This document shows, piece by piece, positions 44,089 through 55,547 of a stretch of 64,000 bases of DNA. The position numbers and the translations under genes were made by a program. The stretch spans positions 1-64,000 of the forward strand of contig JAJKFJ010022614.1 of the NCBI GenBank assembly GCA_027382625.1, written 5' to 3'. The notes below the pieces were generated by a model. It was not told where the DNA came from. It made no database searches and was given only the letters and a program-made list of their open reading frames with translations. How positions within the stretch are numbered: position 1 is the stretch's first letter; every line of letters starts with the position of its first letter. The stretch comes from Tetmemena sp. SeJ-2015. Its lineage: Eukaryota; Ciliophora; Spirotrichea; Sporadotrichida; Oxytrichidae.

Positions 44089-44663
44089 CATTATTAAATT
44101 GGACTTCCAGAGGAAGATTAAAGATTAGGAATTAGAGTGCCTATTATTATTGTTTTGACTATTTAATACTCTCACCTGTACCCCTCATAAATATGTAGGC
44201 TTATACGGTCTCACTCGAATGCATCACCGATACACTCTAGACCTACTGACCACTGACCAGGAGGCACATAGTCGATAGCCACAAGAGGACGCGGGCTTTT
44301 CCACTCACTGCGCAGGGCAATAGCCAGGAATCCCTGCCATTCAAACCCTCCCTTAGAGTGAGCTGCCGGTAACTCGGGGGCTTCGAGCGTCATGCCTGGG
44401 GCTCAGTTGACTAGTTAAAGAGAGCGCACAATCTACCACCGTTGTCTGATTCGAGGTGCCTCATAGCAGTAGTCAGAGGTTGGCAGCTATCAGTGTCTAG
44501 TTATCCTCATATTCCCCTAGCATACTGTTCTTTGATTGCACTAGTAGCCCTGTAGACGCCATAGTTGGTGCGTTGTCTGCTGCTACCAAACTTTTTTATT
44601 CCCTTTTTTCCGAGTTAGCTCCATCAGCAACTCCATCTTCCTCTGGAAGTCCTATTTAATAAA
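44089..44663 (-). mobile_element. Family D TIR element (D2)
   Basis: Ends CATTATTAAATTGGACTTCC AGAGGAAGAT (44089) and its inverted copy (to 44663). On minus: EEDGVADGANSEKREQKSL, then LESDNGGRLCALFNQSTEP, and in the next frame MTLEAPELPAAHSKGGFEW, QGFLAIALRSEWKSPRPLV, AIDYVPPGQWSVGLECIGD AFE with TGA at about 44211. One missing base relative to D1 (CCCCAGGC against CCCCAAGGC) causes the shift. The C-terminal part is therefore intact here and broken in D1. Confidence 0.75.
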
Positions 44664-45132
44664 TTAAAAATAATTTCGAATGGAATAAAAAATACTTTCT
44701 AAAGTAGCGGACTAATAAGTTTTCCTCATTAAATATATATAGTTCAATCATTATTTTTTTTAAAAATTAAAATCAAACTCCATTATATTTTGTAAATTTA
44801 GCCTTTAAAATTTATTTTTGTTTCCTATAAGTTTTAAACTAAGAAAATTAGAAGAAAAAAATTAAAGATAAATGAATCAAGAAAAAATAAAAAATTTTTC
44901 ATGAAATAATAAATATTTTCGAAAGAAATTTCTTATGATCTAACTTAAAATTTACACAAGTATTTATTTTTCAAGTTCCAAACTTTTATTTTTAAAAATA
45001 TTGCTAGAATTATATATTTTTTACATTTTCGTTTGGAATTGAAAGTATTTTTTTATAAACTTACTTTGTTTTATTTCTAGGTGTCTTCAATAGACTATTT
45101 GTTTGGTTAAATGTATAAAATTACATATTTAT

Positions 45133-45547
45133 TATAGTAGGAATTTTAATTAAATTGATGATTGGTTAAAATAATAAATGAAGAGTTGCAACTTCGTGTC
45201 AGTTGAAAAAACAGATTCACCCTCTGATCTGTATCTTGTTCGATAGCTTATCCAAAATTAATATGAGTTTCTTCTTTCATCATCTTCATAGCACCTCTTA
45301 ACAGCGAGATATGACTCACGCATTCTTCTTCATCCTCATCTCATCTTCATTAAAACTTGTGTCGCTTATAACTCTTGACTGAGAGCTCCCACACAAAAGT
45401 TGCAAGGATAAAAAGTTCTTAGAATTTTATGTTGAATCGAATGGTCTAATTATAATTTAAATTGGAGACACTTCAACTGTCACCCATTTGTTCCATTTTA
45501 AATTAATATCTAATTTAATTCTCTTTTTTATTAAATTCTCAGCTATA
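45133..45547 (-). mobile_element. Family A element (a5)
   Basis: 415 bp, TATAGTAGGAATTTTAATT at the left, complement of TATAGCTGAGAATTT at the right. Minus-strand frame: SSQSRVISDTSFNEDE and KKLILILDK-type remnants. Where a2 and a4 have TGA after THIN[FY], this copy has GGA and stays open (AIEQDTDQRVNLFFQLTRS), though an upstream shift breaks the acidic run. Confidence 0.8.
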
Positions 45548-45599
45548 ATTTAAATTGAATATGAGTAATTTATTAATGTTAGGAAAAATATAATCAAGA

Positions 45600-46040
45600 T
45601 AAAATTCTTGATAATAAAATTAGAGATTGAATATAAGATCAGTTTAAAGTTTATGAATAACACATCTCAAATCTCAGTTATAATTTTTGTATCTTCTGAG
45701 AGCAGTCGCCTGTTAACTGTGAGGATCCAATTATTATGCATGTTGAAATTGGACATTTTTCAGCTTTCGAATGGGAATGATTATCTAATTAATGTTGCTC
45801 AAATGCACGCAAACCCAAGAATTTTTTTTTGAAATTTTCGAGCTTTCCCGTGAGAATGTGTTGATTGGGAGAAATAACTTAATTGAATGAATTCTTGATT
45901 CTTTGCTGTCTCCTACAAGTTTTAGTGTGTTGAGCTTATTGTTATTAGGGCGACTACAACTATATCTTAGAGCCAAAAAGAAGCTGAGATAGGATGTGTA
46001 TCTTTTTTGGGAAATTTCGCGTTTGACTCCCATCATTACT
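45600..46040 (+). pseudogene. Family B coding repeat (B3), decayed
   Basis: GACTACAACTATATCTTAGAGCC and GCTGAGATAGGATGTGTA match the end of B1. The upstream frame RLLTVRIQLLCMLKLDIFQ is similar in pattern to LIVHILKLRSANEEQ of B1. Frameshifted; not functional. Confidence 0.45.
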
Positions 46041-46324
46041 TATAAAATAATAATTTGCACACAACTTATTCCCACTCTCTAATTATGTAATTATGTTATT
46101 TATTTGACTATTCTCACTTGGAAAATTATCCAAACTGCTTTTAATATAATCAAAAACAAATAAATTAATTTTTGTTCACGTAGGTTACTCCTGTCGTGAT
46201 TTAATTTTACAATCTATTAGATGTATCTAAGGGTCTTTACCTTTCGGTGATCTCTTCGTTTTAAATATTCAACTATATTAATAATAATTTAAGAAAAAGT
46301 TTTTTAAAAAAGAGTGGCAATTTA

Positions 46325-46715
46325 ACTGACAGTTAATTTTTTAATTTACATAAGACTATTAAGGAAACTAGTAGTTTAATGGAAAATAAATCCGCTAGTG
46401 ACATCGAGTCACCAACTGAATGTCTATAATCGGTATTAATAGTTATGCTTCTTAGTTGCATTAAGGTACGGAGTTATTGCTTCAGCCATTACCAAAAACC
46501 TAGATGATCTTTTCAACCTGCAAAGGTTTTAATTTCTATAGATCTCATTCAGCTATGGAAGACTAATTATTTATGATTCGAAAACCTCCAACTATTTTTA
46601 ATTAAATAGATTGCCTGAATTAACGCAAAGAGCAAAGGTGATGATTAATTGTCTGCGTATCTCTCCATCCCTCACCAAGCCGAGTTTAATTTATGCAATG
46701 AAACCTAGGTGTTGA
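46325..46715 (+). CDS. Kelch/beta-propeller-like coding region
   Basis: One frame runs KLVVQWKINPLVTSSHQLN, VYNRYQQLCFLVALRYGVI, ASAITKNLDDLFNLQRFQF, LQISFSYGRLIIYDSKTSN, YFQLNRLPELTQRAKVMIN, CLRISPSLTKPSLIYAM and TGA at 46713-46715. GRLIIYDSKTSNYFQL is a typical propeller strand phrase. A competing frame with ATG 46379 (MENKSASDIESPTECLQ) overlaps it. The region just downstream may be more exons of the same gene. Exact family unknown. Confidence 0.55.
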
Positions 46716-47140
46716 TAAGAAGTAATAACTAGCAGTGTCAACATTTTATCATCCGGTTTAGAAGCAGTAATTCATTAAGTTAAATAGACAAAGTCTAAAC
46801 TCAAAGTGCATCTTTTTATTGCCTCATAAGAGACAAGTAAGTAGATAATTCTATTAAAATTCTACAATTATTTGATTAACAATATTCAAAATCCCCTCTG
46901 ATGATTTCAGTAATTCAATTATAACAATTTTTATTCTCTCAGGCTTTAAGAGAGTCGAAAGAGGCAAGATTGTTAGAGTTTAAGAAACATTAATGCGCAA
47001 GTAAGATTTTAATTGATTTAATTAATAAGAAGATGAATAGTTTTATAAATAATGGTCTATTATTTATATATATCTCAGTAGAGTGTTCCATCTGCTATGA
47101 GCTCTCATCAACAACTTCGTTTGCATGGCTCTAAAGTAAT
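46716..47140 (+). CDS. Spliced exons ending in a RING-like Cys motif
   Basis: SSNSLSQIDKVQTQSASFY CLIRDKQ (about 46760-46835), an intron candidate GTAGATAATT to CTCTCAG (ending about 46942), then ALRESKEARLLEFKKHQCA, another GTAAGATTTT to TATCTCAG intron (about 47000-47079), and IECSICYELSSTTSFAWL. C-S-I-C-Y-E is the usual first Cys pair of RING fingers in ubiquitin ligases, but the rest of the finger is not seen. Likely one gene with the propeller-like region upstream. Confidence 0.45.
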
Positions 47141-47468
47141 AATATAAATAAAGCAATACTGATTTATCTTTTTAAAATAACTATTTTTAAACCTTAAATC
47201 CTAGTCATTAAAACTTTAATTATATTTTATATAAGAATTGAAAACTTAGGAAATATTTCTATTATTACTTTTTCATCTCTATAAGTAGATTTTCCTATAC
47301 TTATTTTCCTTAAATATAAAATTATAACTTTTTATAATTTTTTTATATATAAAAACTCATTTTAAAGACTATTTTTTAAAAATGTTTGGCTTTCGCAGAT
47401 CTCAGGAAAATCAAATTAATTTTCAATCACACTGGTGAATTCCTTTAATAAATAATCTTGATAAAAAA

Positions 47469-47898
47469 ATGGAATTCATTTCTTTCTATCGTTCTAAAAT
47501 ATTTAAGATAGAGGCTATTGTTTCAGATCTAAATTGGGACTGCAATTCTAGAGATTTTGAGTATTTTGCAAATCATAGTGCGTGGAATTCACTTATACAT
47601 AATATAGAACCTTAAAAGCAACTTTCGCATAATTTCTCTATAATAAATAACTCTTTTCTTACATTAAATGCCAATTATGATAGCTTTATTAAGAAAATTT
47701 TTATTCTATTTTTAAGAATATATTTGGTATTTAAATTGAAAAGTGAGTTTAAATATTTCTTAAATTAAAATCGAACAATCAGAGGTAGTTAAAATATGCT
47801 AGACAAGGAATAGGAGAAATGCTCACATCAGCTCCCACTACTGAGATGTTCTGTTGAGATTATTAAAGAAGTAATTCATATTTGAATTTGATAATAGA
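47469..47898 (+). CDS. Unknown protein running into a family A remnant
   Basis: ATG 47469: MEFISFYRSKIFKIEAIVS, DLNWDCNSRDFEYFANHSA, WNSLIHNIEPQKQLSHNFS, NSFLTLNANYDSFIKKIFI LFLRIYLVF. The open frame then continues into EKCSHQLPLLRCSVEIIKE VIHI TGA (47896-47898), which is the family A frame (CVSHISLLRGAMKMIKEETHI). Either the element frame extends 5' into this gene or a chance in-frame fusion exists. The N-terminal half is strongly protein-like. Confidence 0.45.
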
Positions 47899-48005
47899 AC
47901 AAGTTATAGATCAGGAGTGAATATTTCGTTTCAACTGCCATCATGATTTTAAAGTCGCCCACTTATTATTTCAACCGATTTTAATTAAAGTATTTACTAC
48001 TGTAA
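47740..48005 (+). mobile_element. Family A element (a6), partial
   Basis: Retains GAGATTATTAAAGAAGTAATTCATA, CAAGTTATAGATCAGG, AACCGATTTTAATTAAA and a right end ACTGTAAT instead of CTATA. The left part and acidic run are missing. Confidence 0.6.
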
Positions 48006-48015
48006 TATTATTAAT

Positions 48016-48420
48016 TCAATTTTTTGTTTATAGGCCAGCAAAAAATAAGGTTTACTCTATCTTCGAAATAAATTTAGAATTTATTGTCTCTATTTATTCA
48101 ATTATTGCAACTTAATATTTAATCTTTAGGGTAATATCAATTCTGCAAATGATTATTTTAGGAGCATAGGTTTTTACATTATAAGAATTAATACGGTCTA
48201 AAATTTTACTTACTCCTGACATGAGCACGGAATCTCCCATAGATGACATGGCTTTCTAATTTAGATTATTTATTTAATTAGCATTAAGAAATATTTTAAA
48301 AACTAATTGCTGCTTATCTCAGAACCCAAGACCAATACCTCTATTTTTTGCTCTTCAGCACTCTATTCGTTCTAAATCGAAAATGATCCTTTATTATACT
48401 TAGAATTAACATTAAATTGA
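48016..48420 (-). CDS. Family L gene, copy 2
   Basis: Minus strand: KGSFSIQNEQSAEEQKIEV, LVLGSEISSN, gap, then from ATG 48249 MSSMGDSVLMSGVSKILDR, INSYNVKTYAPKIIICRID, ITLKIKYQVAIIEQIETIN, SKFISKIEQTLFFAGLQTK N and TGA 48018-48016. Parallel to copy 1 at 30006-30505 in both parts. The second part is 77 residues. It directly abuts family A element a6, as copy 1 abuts a family A-like end. Confidence 0.5.
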
Positions 48421-48499
48421 GGATATTATAAATAGTGAGTGATGAGCTTAATCAATATATGTTAGTAAGATAGAGATCTACTCCTTTCGATCATCTTAT

Positions 48500-50375
48500 T
48501 ATATTCAACCTTGATCATAATTATTTTATTTATAAAAACATTCCAATTCTTATTTTTACAAAGAATTAAATTATTATTCTTATTATTTATTACTCTCAAT
48601 TACATGAAAATTTTTTATAAACTTACCTTATTTATTAAAAGATTTTGGTCATTTAAATATTTAAAAAAGCCTTTATTAATTTTAGCAATTATTGTAAGAG
48701 ATTCTATCAGTTAATATACAAAGTTTCTATTCTTTCAAATACTTTAATAAACTGAGTCTAAGAATAAAGTAGTATAAGTTAAAGGAATTGAATTTTTATT
48801 ATACTTAGCTTACATCTTAAAAATAAAAATTACTTATGATTAAAATTAAATCTTGATCAGTGTCTGATCTCGAGTTTTGGATGTTCTCTGATCTATACCT
48901 CAAAATTTAATTAAAATAAGTGGATTTATAGTGAATAAAAAAGCAGAGAGTTAAAGTTAATCGGAGAATTCCTCTTGGACTATGCATAACAAATTATTTT
49001 TAACTATGATTTTCTTGTTACTTATTTTGGCTATTTCTGTTGAAATAAGTCTTCTTCTTTTAAAAATAGAAATATTCAATATAAAATTTTTTTTTCCAGT
49101 TTAGCACAAATTGAGAGAAAGCTAATTCAAAGATGTTAATAAGGGTAAAAAGATCTAAATTTATTTAAAAGGAGACGTGTAAGAAAGAATAGCCGTATTT
49201 TTCTAATAAGAAACTTATAAGTCAGATTTTTTTAATATTATACGCTTCTTTTCTATTTATTTGTTTGGTATTATTATTTGAATTTAAAATCTCATTTTTA
49301 TTTTGCATTAAACTCTTTTTCATATTTTCTTCGAGTTCCATATTTAAGTTACAAAATTATATTATTGATCATTTACAGCATATTAGTTTAGTTCTTGTCA
49401 GATTTAAAAACATAGTTCGGCAACAAATTAATTCATATATTTTAGCTTTAAATCGCTATTAATCTTTCTTATAGAAATTATATTTACAGAAAGCTTTTAA
49501 AAATTTTATTTTTAAATTAAATTATTAAATCTAATACAAAACCATTCATGCATTTCCCTACCTACTTATATTTGGCTATCTTAAGTTTGCTTTCAATTAT
49601 CGAAGAACAGTTTTTTACAAATTTAACGACACTATGGTTGACATCTACTTTCAAAGTAATTACTAAATATTCCTTATTAAAAAGGAAGAAATAAAAAAAT
49701 TTTGTAAAAATGATTATAAATAAATATGCCAAATATTTTAACTTATTGTATTAGAAAATGATCGTAAATGAAATAAAAAAAATCGCTTCATTTAAAAATT
49801 TGAAAAATTAAAATTTTGGAAAAAATTTTCATTTAAAATTGAATTAAAAAATATATTAAATGAAAAAGATTATGAATCAATTATATTTACTCTATTAACT
49901 TTATTAGTTTAGATAAAGCTAATCCTTCAGGATTAATTTTAAGTTCTCTCTGGCTAAAAGTTTCTCCTGAATTTATTAAATTAAAAAATAATTATTCCTC
50001 CTCCTCTTCGTTTTTCATTTATGATTTTAACTTTAAACATTAAATTAATTACAGACACTTTTTATTTAAATTTTAATCAGCGTTTTTATGTAGTTTCAAG
50101 TCAAATTATATCAGAAAAGTATTTTGGTCTAACAGAGAATATACTTATAAATTTACTCCAGAAAGATAAATATTAAATGTTTGTTTGTCGAAAAATTTAT
50201 TAATTTTGAATTCTAATAGCAGAAAGATAAATTTAAATTTTTAAAAATATATTGGCATTTTTAGCTCACTATGGTACTAAGTTAAAGCCTATTTTAATTA
50301 AATTTTCTTAATTCATCTCAATTCATAAATTAGGGAACTTTTCAACTAACTAAAATATAAAATTTTAAATAAGAA
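48500..50375. other. AT-rich region, no clear gene
   Basis: Several hydrophobic AT-driven frames (48511-48714, 49265-49462) are present but have the composition expected from A/T runs. A short plus stretch near 48855 (ISVSDLEFWMFSDLYLK) is the only protein-like piece. Confidence 0.5.
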
Positions 50376-50379
50376 ATTC

Positions 50380-50794
50380 TATAAGTGGGATTTTAAATTT
50401 AAAAATTTAGTGTTTGGGTTAAAAAATAATAAATGGAGAGTTGCAACTTTGTATCAGTTGAAATCGTAGATTCACCCCCTGATCTGCAGTTTTTTCGATA
50501 GAGAATAAAAAATTAATATGGGTTTCTTCTTTAATCAACTCCACAGCACTTCTTAGCAGCGAGATATGAATCACGCACTTATCTTCATTTTCTTCATAAA
50601 AACTTGTGCCGCTTATTATTCTTGACTGAGTGCTCACACTCAAAAGTTGCAAGGATAAAAAGTTCTTAGAATTTCATGCTGAATCGAATGGTGTAACAAT
50701 TATTAAAATTGGAGACACTTCAACAGTCACTCATTTATTCCATTTTAATTTAATATCTAATTTAATTATCTTTTTTATTAAATTCTCAGCTATA
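50380..50794 (-). mobile_element. Family A element (a7)
   Basis: 415 bp. Minus-strand frame is the longest intact version: ATG at 50652, LLSVSTQSRIISGTSFYEE, NEDKCVIHISLLRSAVELI, KEETHINFLFSIEKTADQG, VNLRFQLIQSCNSPF. There is no stop after THIN, so the frame probably extended through the element in the ancestor. Confidence 0.8.
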
Positions 50795-50799
50795 TTTAT

Positions 50800-51590
50800 A
50801 ACTAGAATTAAATTGAAATTATTACCAATTATAAAAATAAGTATTCTTCTAAATCTTTCTTTCACTTTTTATTTTACATTTATTATCTTTTATCTCAAAA
50901 AATAATAAAAACCAAAAATTAAATTTTTAAGTAAAAATTATCAAAATAATTAACTAATTTTAATTGTTTAAAATTTAAAGTAGTCTACTAATCATTATTT
51001 TCTAGTAGAGATATGTATAAACTTGGCACTTGTTGAAGCAATTAATTTAGAGACGCTTAATTGTTAGGCTTGCTTGGATTAAGTATATGATGAAAAAAAA
51101 TTTTATCTTCAATGATTCAATTTTATTTTGAATATATTTTTTAGAATTATTGGAGAAAAAATAATTAAAATGATTCAAGTCAGGTGAAGCCTATTAGAAA
51201 CTTTGTTTGGACTCAGATATTCCATTTTCAATTTATTCTAAGAATTGCAGCAATTGTTATTATCAAATCAATAAATTTCTTCTTTCTCTTTTTCAGTAAA
51301 GTGGTTAAAGCTATATTCCTCATTATTATTTTTTTTCCTCAATTTTTAAAAGTTTTATTAAAAAGTTTTTCTTTCTTGCTCATTTATTTTCCATAGATAA
51401 ATATTCTCACATTAGAAATTTCTATTTAGATAAATCTTTAATTTTTTCTTAATTCAAAAATTATGATAGAAAAATAGGGATAATTTTACTGCCCTCCTTG
51501 CATTTTTTATATATTTATTTATTTGATAACTCTTTTCGGAATAAATATCATTAAGTTTTCTATTAAAATAATTTTATCTAATTCAAAATT
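50800..51590. other. AT-rich region, nothing recognised
   Basis: Low-complexity DNA; a hydrophobic frame at 51184-51396 is probably not real. Confidence 0.45.
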
Positions 51591-51905
51591 TATAAATAAG
51601 AGCATTTTTTATTCCAAGGTTAAAAACCTACAGGTAAAACTCTTTTTTTTAATTTTTTTCTGACATATATTTCTAGTAGCAGTAGCAATATCAACAGCAA
51701 TAGCAACAGTAGTAATAGTAACAATAATACCAGAAATAAAATGGATGAAGATGGAGAAATTTAATTAGTGGAAGAATAGTTTGAAAAGAGGAAAAGTTGG
51801 AAAATAAATTAGAGATGCTTCAAAAAGTGAAAATCAATGCTATAAGTTAAAGGGTAAAAAAATACGCAATTAAAAAATCAAGGCAGTTATTAAAACTAGA
51901 GAAAG
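51590..51905 (+). pseudogene. Relative of the 3642-4625 gene (truncated)
   Basis: Shares the intron (GTAAAACTC to ATTTCTAG, 43 bp, about 51635-51677), the Asn/Ser tract, then MDEDGEIQLVEEQFEKRKS WKINQRCFKK. After TGA the similarity continues as DNA (CAAGGCAGTTAT) and stops. Nothing corresponds to the VFLPFGSKL part. The conserved intron shows that the first exon boundary is real in both. Confidence 0.55.
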
Positions 51906-51909
51906 TTTT

Positions 51910-52425
51910 TAAATTTTTTCCCTAATGCTTAAAATTAAATTTATCTTTTTTTTTTATTTTTCTAAAAAAATTAAAAAAATTAAAGCTTTATTAATTATGT
52001 GTTAAATTTATTTACACGAAATTAAAGAATTGATAAATTGATAAAAACAATTTTATTGAAAATAATTTAGATAATAAAATAATTAAAATTTTATCTTTCT
52101 TTTTAATTCATAGGCTTCCTATATAAATATACTGCCTGCTTTTCTCTTTGCAAATTTTTATTGCGCTCATATATAATTCTAATCCTTAACAGGCAATCAC
52201 TAAGAATTCTCTAAAATTTAAGTTCCTCATTTTGAAATATTTTATAATTTACCAAATTTATAAAAACTAATAACTATAAAAAAAACCTTTATAAATCAAT
52301 CTAGATAACAATTAATTATTTTTTAGATCAAATTAATATTAGTTAAATGAAAATATTATCGAAAATAAATGGGAGAATGATTTATTTCTATTAAATATTT
52401 TTATTTCTTTCTCATTGTGTTTTTT
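51910..52425. other. AT-rich region, nothing recognised
   Basis: No supported gene or repeat. Confidence 0.45.
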
Positions 52426-52432
52426 TTTGAAC

Positions 52433-52668
52433 TCATTAAATGTTCTTATTGTTCTCTTTATCCCTATTTTAAAGTAGGCTAGTTATAATTGTCTTGGAAG
52501 GAGTATAAAAGCACTTTCTGAGATCTTCATCTTATCTTTGTGGGCTCAAGTGATCATCTTGTCCCTCTGAAAATATTGAGTCGAAGAAGGTATATGTACT
52601 CTCGGAATCGTCGCAAGTAGAATTTTAGTTAGTATTCAAAGAGGAAAGTGGTTAAAATAAATTAAAGA
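52433..52668 (-). CDS. Family F protein segment, copy 1
   Basis: Minus strand: LNTNQNSTCDDSESTYTFF, DSIFSEGQDDHLSPQRQDE, DLRKCFYTPSKTIITSLLQ, NRDKENNKNIQ and TGA 52435-52433. Copy 2 (63188-63425) aligns as TNQISTCHESQS, YDSVFTDQDAHLNQE. Conserved STC, DS[IV]F and the acidic Asp pair support a real protein tail. Acidic, probably disordered. It lies downstream, on the same strand, of another coding region in both places. Confidence 0.5.
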
Positions 52669-52822
52669 TAATTGGGTTGGGGGGAATTTTTTTAAAAAAA
52701 AAGAAAAAATTAATGGAATAAAGATTTTTAGATAAAAGAATAGTTGTAAATGAAAACTGCTCTGGAGATCGGTTTAAAAAAATACAGTGCGCTGTGTACT
52801 GTAGCAAGTGAGCTATTTAAAC

Positions 52823-53150
52823 TCATTCTATCTTAAATTTTTACCTTTAATGTAGATACAAAATAATCTCAATTAAATCTTAAAAAATCTAGTTATACCT
52901 GGTAATGAGTGGAGAGATATTTTTGGCAAGCACCTCCTTGAAGTTCGATATAATCGGTATTTTATATAATAGAGAACTTAATAATTTTAACTAAATCGCC
53001 ATCAGGCAGGTTTAAAGGTTATAAAAATCAATTATTGATTTAACTTGTGATTTAGTAGAAATCTACTCCGAGGCTGATTGCTTGCAGAGTCCTAATAAAT
53101 CTATAGGTAGTACAATTGATTTTAAAATTTCAAATTTATAATATAAAACA
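52823..53150 (-). CDS. Helix-rich unknown protein segment
   Basis: Minus strand, one clean frame: SIVLPIDLLGLCKQSASEQ, ISTKSQVKSIIDFYNLQTC, LMAIQLKLLSSLLYKIPII, SNFKEVLAKNISPLITRYN, QIFQDLIEIILYLHQRQKF KIE and TGA 52825-52823. Leu/Ile-rich amphipathic helices. No family recognised. Upstream end in AT-rich DNA. Confidence 0.5.
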
Positions 53151-53504
53151 TATAAAAGCCATATTGCTCACCAAATAAATTTTTTCAATATTTAAAGAGA
53201 TAGCCATAGATAATTATAATATGGCTGAGATTATATTATATAAATGCAAATTTATTTCTTATTTTATTAAAACGTATTAGGCAAATAAGGAAATTCTTAA
53301 ACTATTAAAACACACAAAGTATTATAGGAAAGTTTGAATTAGTTGTGGTAATTAATTTAGATATAATTAATATAAAAATCATCATGCTGTCAATTGAAAT
53401 TAATCCAAAAAGAGTAGAAGAAGAGAAGACAAAGTTATGTGCGAGATAAGGTAGAGTGAATATTTAGGAAAGTATTAAGCTTAACTTAATGACTTAAGTC
53501 ACTT

Positions 53505-53960
53505 TTGCTATCTGGGAAGAAGGATTCTTAAGAGGTTCCTTTCTCTCTTCTGTTGGGCCAGATTGGACTAGCTTCCTCATCTTCGAACTGCTCCCGCATC
53601 TATGTGCATCTCGTCGTCCCTAAGTTTGTATAGTGATAGACGCTTGCTCACCTCGATGCTTGTATTTTGCTTCCGTGCTCTGAATACCTTTGCTCTCTCC
53701 TTCATTAAGTAGATGCCAGTGCCAGGTTTCCCTACACAGTTAAACTCTAAAACTTACTAGAGAAGAAGTAGGGATACTTCTGAAGCTGCTCAAACCATTC
53801 GTCGCTGATAACTATTCCTTGCTTCTTTGGGTCGTTCTCCTCAACTTAGAATCTCTTCCTGTGTGCATCTTCAATGATCTCTTTGAGGGTACTCTGCACG
53901 TACAGTAGCAAGGACGCCAAAGAAGAACCTTCGTTCTGGCAACTTGTTTGAGAGTTGTTC
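53505..53960 (-). pseudogene. Mobile-element-like coding remnant, frameshifted
   Basis: Minus strand: LLLYVQSTLKEIIEDAHRK, RFQVEENDPKKQGIVISDE, WFEQLQKYPYFF, a shift, NCVGKPGTGIYLMKERAKV, FRARKQNTSIEVSKRLSLY, KLRDDEMHID, a shift, then REQFEDEEASPIWPNRREK. Codon use and G+C match the TBE remnant and stand out from the AT-rich flank, so a transposon origin (TBE or similar) is likely, but I cannot assign it to a specific TBE frame. At least two frameshifts. Confidence 0.5.
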
Positions 53961-54449
53961 CTTGTTAGGAAACCAATGATATTTAAACTTATTTTGAATT
54001 TTATTCTCTATAGCAAATAAAATTACTTAGTTTAAGAGCAGAAGAAGAGTCTAAATTTAAAATTCCTCTTTTTAAGCCTTTAACCTGCAATATTGAGTAC
54101 AAAGTTGAAATATTTAAAGTAGATTAAAAGTCTGATACTGGCTATGTTTAGAAATTTATGCAACTGTTCAATTTAAGATGTTATAGCTCAACTATATTCC
54201 TTAAAACTCAATTGATTTTTTAAATTATAAGAAATGGGAAATGTATAAAAACTCTCTTGTGATTAAGTCTATAATTGTTTACAGTTAAGTTAAATTATGT
54301 TTATTTTTCTGAATAAATATAGGTTACGTTTTACTCTCCTCCCTTACAATCATCTACTTGGAATTCTTCTCATTTTTGCTTTTTTTAGCTAGCTCTTACT
54401 TTATCTTTAAAATATATTTTTAATAATACTTATTTGTAATCAAATTCAA

Positions 54450-54854
54450 TATAATTGAGAATTAAGATAAAATCGGTGCCTGGTTAAAATAATAAATAGG
54501 AGTTTGCAAGAAAAACAAAAAATTTCTTATAAAAGAAATGGCCAAACCTTATCTGTAAGTTGCTCGATATCAATTTAATGTGAGTTATTCTTTAATTTTC
54601 TTTGCTCTACTCAGAATCAATTTATGATACGCGCATTAATTTTAAAAGCTAAATGTGAAACTTGACAAACTTGGGTAGCTTATAACTCCCAACTGAGCTC
54701 TCCCAGACATAATTTTTAGGATAAAAACTCTTTAAATTCTATGCTTAAATATAATTATCTAATAATTACTTAAATTTGAGATAATTTAACTGCCAACAAT
54801 TTAATCAATTATAGTTTTATATTAATTATATTTTTCTTTATATTCTCAGTTATA
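54450..54854 (-). mobile_element. Family A element (a8), diverged
   Basis: TATAATTGAGAATTAAG at the left and the complement of TATAACTGAGAATA at the right, about 405 bp. GGTTAAAATAATAAATAGG and TTGCTCGATA are retained; the acidic frame is destroyed. Confidence 0.65.
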
Positions 54855-55547
54855 GTGGTAATAAATTTAATACACATTTATTTAAGTTAATTAAACTTCT
54901 CTTCATCATAAATATTGAGAAAGGGCTTGTATCTTAAGAAATGAGTAAGTAATTTATCTACAGGCTCTTTGTTTCTTTTATTCTTCTGTACCAACTTATA
55001 AAAAATAATTAACAACTTATAACTAATCTATTTAATTTACTAATTTTTGTGATAAATAAAATTAATTTTTAAATTCTATCTTTCCTCTATTTAAATAATA
55101 ATTCTTAGACTTTAAATTAAAGAGTTTTTTAAAATATGTAAACTAAGGCGGATGTTGGCAGCTTTGCATGGATTCCGAAGGTTCGCATTAACTATTTTTT
55201 AAGAAAAGATTTTTCAATTCTTATTCAGTCAAAGGTTTGTGTCTTTCTTTTACCTGAGAAAAGTCGAAAAGATCATCTTCCTCGTTATTTTTAAAATCTA
55301 TTTTTAAATCTTAATTCTATTAATAACCTAATTTTAAATCATTTTATTTAGCTTGTATTATACTTAAAATTCCCTTCTTAGAAGGTTTAAATACAAATAG
55401 AGCGATGGAATAATTTTTCTCATCTATACGAATTGGTGAAGCAACTTTTTATGATTTGGATGAATCAGTATTCGTATGTTTAAGAATATTTTCTCAGCCT
55501 TTAAGATAAAGAATTTAAAATAAAAAACAAATGACCCTTTTGATAGG

